A stretch of 5,417 bases of DNA from an uncultured Porphyromonadaceae bacterium (GTDB lineage Bacteria; Bacteroidota; Bacteroidia; Bacteroidales; Muribaculaceae): assembly GCA_947175455.1 (NCBI GenBank), contig CAMWMW010000154.1:1-5417 (forward strand), written 5' to 3'. Positions within the stretch are counted from its first letter, which is position 1, and the number at the start of each line of letters is the position of its first letter. Position numbers and translations under genes: made by a program. Positions 1-5,417 of this stretch are shown here, one piece after another. The notes under the pieces were generated by a model. That model searched no databases. It had not been told where the DNA came from and was given only the letters and a program-made list of their open reading frames with translations.

Positions 1-382
1 CCTCAAGCGTCGGCACTGTGTGACGAGTTTTGTGTCCTGCCCCATTTTTAAGATAAAGTTTTTTTAATTCATCCAATGTCAGATCCGAGACATTCCCCTT
101 ACCGGTAGTTGTGCGGTTGACTGTTTCATCATGCATCAGTACGAGCTGACCGTCCTTGGTCATTCTGACATCAATCTCAACCATATCAACTCCCATATCT
201 ATGCAATTACGTATTGCTCTGAGAGAATTTTCAGGTGCATTTCTCCAATCGCCTCTATGAGAGACTACAAATATCCGTTCACTTTCAGGATCATTAAAAT
301 CATTCAATATGTCATGGACATCAGCATTGGCAATATTACAAGAATAAATGCAAAAGAAAAAAAGAATTAAAAAAACTATCAT
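1..382 (-). CDS. Glycerophosphodiester phosphodiesterase, N-terminal 127 residues (C-terminus cut by window edge)
   Basis: Enzymes of this family hydrolyse glycerophosphodiesters to glycerol 3-phosphate and an alcohol, using a metal-dependent TIM-barrel fold. The frame stays open from the ATG at 382 to the window edge. After a hydrophobic leader (residues 2-14) come the family hallmarks: HRGDW at 42-46, PEN at 50-52, the metal-site pair E69 and D71 in EIDVRMTKDG, the second catalytic histidine in MHDE (H84), then NRTTTGKG and VSDLTLDELKKL. VPTLE at 123-127 also fits the family and leads into the missing part. An in-frame TAA lies just upstream of the ATG, so this start is well bounded. The leader has no Lys or Arg before its hydrophobic core, which is unusual. 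It could be cleaved after ANA (residue 20); Cys15 in IYSC is a poor lipobox. Export to the periplasm is therefore inferred. It follows a terminator-like hairpin and lies 78 bases beyond the beta-helix gene, so co-transcription with the PUL is uncertain. Confidence 0.95.
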   Translation of the reverse strand, partial: MIVFLILFFFCIYSCNIANADVHDILNDFNDPESERIFVVSHRGDWRNAPENSLRAIRNCIDMGVDMVEIDVRMTKDGQLVLMHDETVNRTTTGKGNVSDLTLDELKKLYLKNGAGHKTRHTVPTLE

Positions 383-413
383 TGTTGTAGTTATTTATAA
401 GCTTATGGAAATA

Positions 414-453
414 CAAGATGCAGAGGCATGACCCAGCATACCCCCGCATCTTG
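414..453 (-). terminator. Hairpin with 17-bp stem, likely terminator of the PUL operon
   Basis: The arms 414-421 (caagatgc) and 446-453 (gcatcttg) are perfect complements. Inner arms 422-430 and 437-445 extend the stem to 17 pairs around a six-base loop (431-436). Read as minus-strand RNA, the three imperfect positions are all G-U wobbles; read as plus-strand RNA they are C-A mismatches, so the structure is built for the minus-strand transcript. It starts 7 bases after the beta-helix stop codon and is followed by UAUUU, a weak U tract. It fits an intrinsic terminator or a 3'-end stabiliser, and partial read-through into the phosphodiesterase gene is possible. Confidence 0.7.
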
Positions 454-460
454 GGTTATA

Positions 461-2224
461 TTACAGAACTACCTTTAGATTCTGTTGGAATCCAACTCCA
501 TTTACCTTGATCACGTAGCATCCGTGTTCAAGATTGCCGAGTTCTATTGCAACACCTTCGGACATGCCGCTCATCACTATTTGTCCGGAAGTAGTATAAA
601 CAGAATATTCGGAGACAAGATCCTGTGGTAAAACGAGTCGCCCGTTTTTCACATAAACTATTTTAGTGGCAGATAAGGATTCTGTTATTTTTGTTGACCT
701 TCCATCGTTTTCGTATGCTCCGATGAATGCGTTTCCAGTGAGATTTCTTTTTGCACCTCTCTGATCATAAAGCAGAGTTCCGTTTTTCTCTCCATCGTTA
801 TCAAGATCAACATCGAGATATGATTCTGAAAGATTCTGAGCAGGGAGAGATTTTATGGTCAAGCCATCAAAATCAATATTCTCGCCATGCGCCTTGACTG
901 TCATTGTATAACCACCGTTATTCACACAATTGGAATTCACTTTGCCATCCGAATGAGAGCAATCGAACACGTCTGCAAGCTTTGCCATACCTGATGCCCG
1001 ATCCAGTCCGGCTACAATATCATTTCTTTCAGGAGTTACTATCATATTGTCGTAGCTGGTAAAGAAATTATATTCTTTGGAATTGATCACACCTGCATCC
1101 AATTTGAAAAGGTCTCCATATCCACCAAGAGAATAGTTTCCTGCAATTACGTTGTTTGCGAGGAATAAAGTGCCTTGGCGCGCAAACACAGCGCCTCCCA
1201 TCTGATCCGAAGGCTCTCCACTTGCCTGATAACCTTCCACACTATTGCCTATTATAGTGTTGTTTATGAGATTGACACCACTCTTGGCGCCTGTATATAC
1301 ATATACACCCGATCCTCCGACAAGAGTTTTTCCGGTTGTATTGCCAGAAATGGCATTTCCTGAGAAAGTATTGTTAACCAATGTGACGGGTGGGTTAGCA
1401 TAACTCTTGTTATATACTGTAAATGTACCGTAGGTTTCTGAATGGTTATCAGTAAATGTATTTGCAGCAAAATAGCATCCCAATGCATTATTGAAGAATA
1501 CGCCACTTCCGGAAGTTGATTTGTTATGGTCAAAATGGCAGTTGGTTATCGAAACATAAATGTCACCTTTGATATACATGGCGCCTCCATCGCCCGATCC
1601 CTGGTTTCCGTAAAGTCTACAACGATCCATCGTCAGATTGCCTTTCACACAAAGACCACCGCCGCCTGCAGAGTTTTTACAGTAGTTACCGGTAATTTCA
1701 CAGTTTTCCATTGTAACTGCAGCACCGATATACATCCCTCCTCCAGTATCAAGTTTTGAATCTGTCATATCTGCATATCCACCCTGCAAGACAAGATTTT
1801 TGAGGACAACATTCGCATTCGTAGCCACAGTCATGACACGCGTGCAATTATCTTCAAAATTGGAAAGGAGCATACCGCTTTCTGCATCATATACGTCATC
1901 GCCATTCACATCGGCAGAAAGAAGTGATTTTCCTTCTGCTGTAGAGAAAGAGGCATCATAGCCACCGATAATGCTTAGCTCCTTTTCAACGATTTTGAAC
2001 GTGGATTTTCTCGGATCATCAAGCAGATCTGGAAGATATTTCCCTTCTGTCATCTTAATCACATCACCACTCCGGGCCGCCTCGATTGCAACGCTCAGTG
2101 AATTGTAAGGTTTCTCTTTTGAACCGTCGCCGTCGGCTGCGGAATTGCTGTTCACATAGATGTCTGAGGCAAATGCAGAAGATGCCAATGCCAATCCAGA
2201 CATAATAAATAACGTTTTTTTCAT
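461..2224 (-). CDS. Secreted right-handed beta-helix protein, choice-of-anchor-Q-like, with T9SS-like C-terminal domain
   Basis: This 587-residue protein begins with a clear type I signal peptide (MKKTLFIMSGLALASSAFA, cleavage near residue 19). The mature N-terminus has the opening typical of parallel beta-helix proteins: GSKEKPYNSL (34-43), then SGDVIKMTEGKY (52-63). Residues about 125-395 carry repeated rungs such as GGGMYIG, CEITGN, GGAMYIKG, NTFTDN, NNTFSGN, NNTIIGN and GGAVFARQG. The segment VNNGGYTMT (434-442) followed by DQRGAKRNLTGNAFIGAYE (487-505) matches the closing region of choice-of-anchor-Q proteins. An acidic DVDLDNDGE stretch (471-479) could bind calcium. Residues about 519-587 resemble a T9SS type A sorting domain (SVYTTSGQIVMSG, then HGCYVIKVNG and a short final strand). 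No polysaccharide lyase or hydrolase active site is recognisable, so it may be a glycan-cleaving enzyme of unassigned type, a glycan binder or an adhesin. It starts 15 bases after the esterase stop, with an A-rich leader and no Shine-Dalgarno sequence, and is the last gene before the hairpin. Confidence 0.88.
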   Translation of the reverse strand: MKKTLFIMSGLALASSAFASDIYVNSNSAADGDGSKEKPYNSLSVAIEAARSGDVIKMTEGKYLPDLLDDPRKSTFKIVEKELSIIGGYDASFSTAEGKSLLSADVNGDDVYDAESGMLLSNFEDNCTRVMTVATNANVVLKNLVLQGGYADMTDSKLDTGGGMYIGAAVTMENCEITGNYCKNSAGGGGLCVKGNLTMDRCRLYGNQGSGDGGAMYIKGDIYVSITNCHFDHNKSTSGSGVFFNNALGCYFAANTFTDNHSETYGTFTVYNKSYANPPVTLVNNTFSGNAISGNTTGKTLVGGSGVYVYTGAKSGVNLINNTIIGNSVEGYQASGEPSDQMGGAVFARQGTLFLANNVIAGNYSLGGYGDLFKLDAGVINSKEYNFFTSYDNMIVTPERNDIVAGLDRASGMAKLADVFDCSHSDGKVNSNCVNNGGYTMTVKAHGENIDFDGLTIKSLPAQNLSESYLDVDLDNDGEKNGTLLYDQRGAKRNLTGNAFIGAYENDGRSTKITESLSATKIVYVKNGRLVLPQDLVSEYSVYTTSGQIVMSGMSEGVAIELGNLEHGCYVIKVNGVGFQQNLKVVL

Positions 2225-2239
2225 TTTTGATTTATTTGG

Positions 2240-3892
2240 TCAGTTGTTAAAATATTTCAGGGTAGAGTTATCTTTCTTTGATACAGCGCATATGATATAG
2301 ACACCTTTGGGAAGCGTTTTCATGTCTATTTCATTTACATCTCCGGTTCGATAAACAGTTCCAGAGAGATCAGATACTGTTGTAAAGACATCTGCAGATC
2401 CGTAAATTTTTATTATTCCATTTCCCGAATCGGAAATTTTTAAATCGGAGGATGAAGCCACATCGCTTATGCCTGACATTTCAAAACCTTTGATATCAAG
2501 CGTGTCCTCACCCTCATTAAGCTTATAATAGAACATCACACAGTAGTTATGCAAAGGATAAGGTTTGCCATAATACGTGTCTCGACGGTCAATCGGTTCA
2601 TATTCTGGTCTAAGTGTTGTTTCTGACGGATCTCTTGGATAAATAAAATTTCCGGAGTCATCTTTCTTATCAAGATCTTCATAAACGGGATATGCAACGG
2701 CATTATCACTATCCCTGAGATTGCCATGTCCATTCGTGTCCTTTCCTGCATAACCAATCTCGACATATCCATCAATATCTGTATCCAAAGAAATTTTCAC
2801 ATTTGTGGTTCCTTCAATACTGACCTGTGAAATAGTTTTTCGACCTGTTTTATCCTTAACGACAAAACCAAAGTCTTTTACCGGAGCCTGGTGTTTAAGT
2901 TCAAAACATAATGGTTCTACTGGAATGTGGAACTTTATTTCCAATGTCCTGGCATCCGTCTTTCTTATTGATGTCGGCTGAAGAGGTTTGAAATCTTCGC
3001 CAAGAATCACAGTTTTACAGAATACCTTTCCAAGCATTTCTCCATACCATCTGTAACCGTTTGGATCAAGATGACCTCCTCTGTCGGTAACAGGATAAAC
3101 GGGACCGGCACAAATAATGTCATCATATTCGTTAGAAGCTTCGAGTTGCGCCATCGAGATTCCCCCTTCAAAGGTGTCACACCATTTTTGTCCGGATGTC
3201 TGATAAGTAATAAACAAAGGTTTTTGCTGTGCGTAGAGGTCAGCTATATCATTTTGCATGTTGTTTTTAAGTATCAACAACAATTCCTTGTATCTATCTT
3301 TATCGGTGGTACTTTTGGAATTTGGAGTCAAACCCATTCGTTCCTTATAGTTGTATTCTCCCTGCATCCAGAATATGGCAGGACAGAAGATCGTGTGATT
3401 GCCGCATTTTATAATTTCTGAAGCTGATTTGACAGTTTTTAGAAAGTCTCCATACAAATATTCTGTATGTGTTGCTTCTTTAGACAGTTGTTCTATAGTT
3501 TTGCCGTCACTTCCACATGAGGTTGCAATGATAGGATCATATTGTGACAATGCATTACGAATATGATTTGCGGTTCCAATAATAGGATTTTCACACTTGG
3601 CGCCATTGGCTCGTGTTTTTTTATAACCGTTGGCTACATCATATAAAGAAACTGATGCTTTCAATGGGGTAAGTTCGGAGAATGAAGTGTTTCCACGATT
3701 AATCCATACCTGATTTCCAATCATAAAATTATTATCACATGGAACCACCGACAAGGGAGGATACGACTGGTAGCCCTCGCTGAGACTCTGCCCATACATT
3801 ATCAAGTGTATGTAGTTGTCTCCCTTTGCAGTATTTGTAATGCAAAACAATACAAACACTGCAAAGGATATCATTCTATATTTAATTGTCAT
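2240..3892 (-). CDS. Secreted SGNH/SASA-type carbohydrate acetylesterase with accessory region and T9SS-like tail
   Basis: This 550-residue protein probably removes acetyl groups from a glycan. Residues 1-24 form a signal peptide with lysine and arginine before the hydrophobic stretch 7-18; the alternative start at Met7 would lose those charges, so the ATG at 3892 is preferred. The catalytic domain spans about 28-295. Block I is HLIMYGQSLSEG with the likely nucleophile Ser36, a glycine-rich block II is CGSDGKT (126-132), FWMQGEYN (174-181) matches the WxQGE block of sialate O-acetylesterase-like (SASA, formerly DUF303) enzymes, and DRGGHLDPNGYRWYG (270-284) supplies the likely Asp270/His274. 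Residues about 305-402 look like a beta-sandwich, and 403-470 is an Asp/Tyr-rich stretch I cannot assign. Residues about 483-550 resemble a T9SS type A sorting domain (VSDLSGTVYRTGD, then LPKGVYIICAV). It starts 15 bases after the SusD stop and ends 15 bases before the beta-helix ATG. Acetyl-ester specificity is inferred from family; whether the substrate is a sialic acid, xylan, pectin or host glycan is not visible. Confidence 0.87.
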   Translation of the reverse strand: MTIKYRMISFAVFVLFCITNTAKGDNYIHLIMYGQSLSEGYQSYPPLSVVPCDNNFMIGNQVWINRGNTSFSELTPLKASVSLYDVANGYKKTRANGAKCENPIIGTANHIRNALSQYDPIIATSCGSDGKTIEQLSKEATHTEYLYGDFLKTVKSASEIIKCGNHTIFCPAIFWMQGEYNYKERMGLTPNSKSTTDKDRYKELLLILKNNMQNDIADLYAQQKPLFITYQTSGQKWCDTFEGGISMAQLEASNEYDDIICAGPVYPVTDRGGHLDPNGYRWYGEMLGKVFCKTVILGEDFKPLQPTSIRKTDARTLEIKFHIPVEPLCFELKHQAPVKDFGFVVKDKTGRKTISQVSIEGTTNVKISLDTDIDGYVEIGYAGKDTNGHGNLRDSDNAVAYPVYEDLDKKDDSGNFIYPRDPSETTLRPEYEPIDRRDTYYGKPYPLHNYCVMFYYKLNEGEDTLDIKGFEMSGISDVASSSDLKISDSGNGIIKIYGSADVFTTVSDLSGTVYRTGDVNEIDMKTLPKGVYIICAVSKKDNSTLKYFNN

Positions 3893-3907
3893 TATCAGAT
3901 AATCATT

Positions 3908-5326
3908 TTATTTGTTTTCATATCCGGGGTTTTGATAAAATCCGGGATTGTCGACAAGTTCAAGTTCACTTTTGGGAATAGGATAGAGATAATCATTGCG
4001 GCTAATGTTGATTCCTACTTTCTGCAATGCCTCTTCTGCCGTCTCTGTCCTTATAAGATCAAACCATCTGAGAAGTTCCAACGGGAATTCAAGTCTACGC
4101 TCGAGATAGACAGCCTGACGAAATGATTCCTGATCACTTAGATTTGCCGGAGTGTAGGTCGGTGCTTTGGAGCGTGTGCGTACCAGATTCAGATAGTAGA
4201 ATGCATCTCCGCGTGCACTGGGATTATACTCTATTTCATTTAAAGCCTCGACATACATGAGGAGCACATCGGCATATCTGATTATAGGCTGGTCAAATCC
4301 TACTTTTTGTGTTATCGGATCGAATGTATCATAGAATTTTACAAAAGGAGAGTTGTCGGAGTCTACTTTATTTGATTCAAGAAGAGCAAGGCGCTCATCT
4401 TTAGCCGGCACAGTAGCATAAAGTTTTCTCAGGTTCGGATCAAGCAATTGTGCGCTCTTATAATATGTCGGGAAAGATCGGCCTTCATCGACAATACTTT
4501 TTTCATATCGCACTATAAACACCATTTCCGGGTTTAATTTATTATCCACACTGAAGACCTTGGCAACAGGATTGACAAGAGAATATACATTCTTATAATC
4601 GACATTGATGAAATCAGAAAGCAGGTCGCGACATTCCACCCATTTTTTCTGAGTGAGATAAACCTTGCCAAGCAAAGCGGCTGCAGCACCGGAAGTAGCT
4701 CTTCCTTTCTGCAAATCACTGCCATATATTACCGGAAGTTGCGATTTGGCGATAACAAGGTCTTCCTCAATTGCCTTATATACTTCCGATGTGGAATTTC
4801 TAATAACATTGCGTGCTTCTTCTGTTGTAATGGGAGTCAAAATCAACGGAACATCACCCCACATCCGCACAAGATTGAAATACATCAATGCCCTGATGAA
4901 TTTAGCTTCTCCTTCATATTGGAGCTTTATACTCTTACCTTCGAGAATATCAAGATGAGCAAGCACGGTATTACAACGCATGATGGTATTGTAAGATGCT
5001 TTCCATACATCTTTAAAAACAGCGTTGTCAGAGCCCGCGGTAAACTTGTCGATATTATAATCACGTCCTGCATTTCCACCGGGATTCTGATCTTCAATAT
5101 TGTCAGATCTTGTTTCAAGCAAGGTAATGAGATCACCTCCATAAAGGTCTCCGGACTGAAGTTTTGCATAACAGGCGATAACGGCATTATCAATGTCTCC
5201 TTCCGAAGTATAGAAATTGACCGTGGATGCAGTAGATTCAGGTTTAAGGTCAAGGAAACTGTCGCAAGATGTCATTGTAACAGATAATGCCGCCAATGCA
5301 ATCCCTAAATTTATATATTTTTTCAT
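3908..5326 (-). CDS. SusD-like (RagB/SusD family) nutrient-uptake outer-membrane lipoprotein
   Basis: SusD-like proteins are surface lipoproteins that cap the SusC transporter and hold glycan substrate for import. This copy has 472 residues from the ATG at 5326. A longer reading from a TTG at 5338 adds only MSTI ahead of an otherwise good signal peptide and is rejected. The leader ends TMTSC with the lipidated Cys21, followed by the usual CDSFLDLKPES. Family landmarks in order are EAKFIRALMYFNLVRMWGDVPL (139-160, split here as a TPR helix pair), GRATSGAAAALLGKVYL (208-224), PIIRYADVLLMYVEALNE (347-364), YLNLVRTRSKAPTY (378-391), ERRLEFPLELLRWFDLIR (409-426) and the C-terminal signature YLYPIPKSELELVDNPGFYQ (446-465). 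The length is at the short end for the family. The common EGHRWFDL motif reads ELLRWFDL here. It follows the SusC stop by 15 bases. Substrate cannot be read from the sequence. Confidence 0.97.
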   Translation of the reverse strand: MKKYINLGIALAALSVTMTSCDSFLDLKPESTASTVNFYTSEGDIDNAVIACYAKLQSGDLYGGDLITLLETRSDNIEDQNPGGNAGRDYNIDKFTAGSDNAVFKDVWKASYNTIMRCNTVLAHLDILEGKSIKLQYEGEAKFIRALMYFNLVRMWGDVPLILTPITTEEARNVIRNSTSEVYKAIEEDLVIAKSQLPVIYGSDLQKGRATSGAAAALLGKVYLTQKKWVECRDLLSDFINVDYKNVYSLVNPVAKVFSVDNKLNPEMVFIVRYEKSIVDEGRSFPTYYKSAQLLDPNLRKLYATVPAKDERLALLESNKVDSDNSPFVKFYDTFDPITQKVGFDQPIIRYADVLLMYVEALNEIEYNPSARGDAFYYLNLVRTRSKAPTYTPANLSDQESFRQAVYLERRLEFPLELLRWFDLIRTETAEEALQKVGINISRNDYLYPIPKSELELVDNPGFYQNPGYENK

Positions 5327-5341
5327 AATTGTTGACAATGT

Positions 5342-5417
5342 TTAAAAGCTAATATTCAGTCCTACTACAAATGATTTTGCAATAGGATACGTTCCATAAT
5401 CGATACCGGGCATAAGA
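5342..5417 (-). CDS. SusC-like TonB-dependent outer-membrane receptor, C-terminal 24 residues only
   Basis: Only the last 24 codons and the TAA stop lie in the window. They read LMPGIDYGTYPIAKS followed by FVVGLNISF. The pattern of a PGIDYGTYP-type turn, then a short final beta-strand ending in an aromatic residue, is the standard end of SusC/RagA-type beta-barrels, and the outer-membrane assembly machinery recognises such terminal phenylalanines. Its position directly upstream of susD is the invariable order of SusC/SusD pairs. SusC-type receptors import oligosaccharides across the outer membrane using TonB energy. The rest of the gene and the operon promoter are outside the window. Confidence 0.92.
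   Translation of the reverse strand, partial: LMPGIDYGTYPIAKSFVVGLNISF

Noticed and set aside
131..370. 79-residue plus-strand open frame
   Set aside because: Antisense to the phosphodiesterase reading frame, which carries all the catalytic motifs.
383..413. Possible Bacteroidetes-type promoter for the phosphodiesterase gene
   Set aside because: The stretch is AT-rich, but I found no TAnnTTTG element with a matching TTTG box upstream, so no promoter is called.
461..2224. Beta-helix rungs as a DNA repeat or CRISPR-like array
   Set aside because: The periodicity is at the protein level (GG and N-x-x-x-N rungs); the nucleotide copies are diverged and irregularly spaced.
3071..3421. 116-residue plus-strand open frame
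   Set aside because: Antisense to the esterase catalytic domain, including its WxQGE and Asp/His blocks; no family features of its own.
4739..5287. 182-residue plus-strand open frame
   Set aside because: It lies entirely opposite SusD, whose family motifs run throughout; the translation has no leader, domain or recognisable motif.
5327..5338. TTG start giving SusD four extra N-terminal residues
   Set aside because: It lies only 3 bases after the SusC stop, is a rare start codon, and moves residues in front of a complete MKK-type lipoprotein signal peptide; the ATG at 5326 is better.

Overview
The window looks like Bacteroidales DNA, probably from a gut or oral member such as Muribaculaceae, Prevotella or a relative. 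Evidence for this: a SusC/SusD pair, A-rich gene starts with no Shine-Dalgarno sequence, moderate GC, and two proteins whose C-termini resemble type IX secretion (T9SS) type A sorting domains. Genus cannot be decided from the sequence. All genes lie on the minus strand, so transcription runs from base 5417 towards base 1.

Layout in transcription order: the last 24 codons of a SusC-like TonB-dependent receptor (5342-5417); a complete SusD-like glycan-binding lipoprotein (3908-5326); a secreted SGNH/SASA-type carbohydrate acetylesterase with a long uncharacterised accessory region and a sorting-like tail (2240-3892); a secreted right-handed beta-helix protein with a choice-of-anchor-Q-like end and a second sorting-like tail (461-2224); a 17-bp hairpin that looks like the operon terminator (414-453); and the first 127 codons of an exported glycerophosphodiester phosphodiesterase (1-382), which runs off the window edge. 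That last gene has no downstream stop inside the window but is unmistakable by its motifs. No gap without a gene exceeds 78 bases.

The first four genes form the downstream part of a polysaccharide utilisation locus (PUL). Each of the three junctions has exactly 15 bases between stop codon and ATG, which argues for one transcript. The inferred model is that SusD and SusC capture and import an oligosaccharide, the esterase removes acetyl groups, and the beta-helix protein binds or cleaves the glycan at the cell surface. No glycoside hydrolase is visible, and the upstream part of the locus is outside the window. The phosphodiesterase lies beyond the terminator-like hairpin, so it may be a separate unit; if it is functionally linked, the target glycan could carry glycerophosphate.
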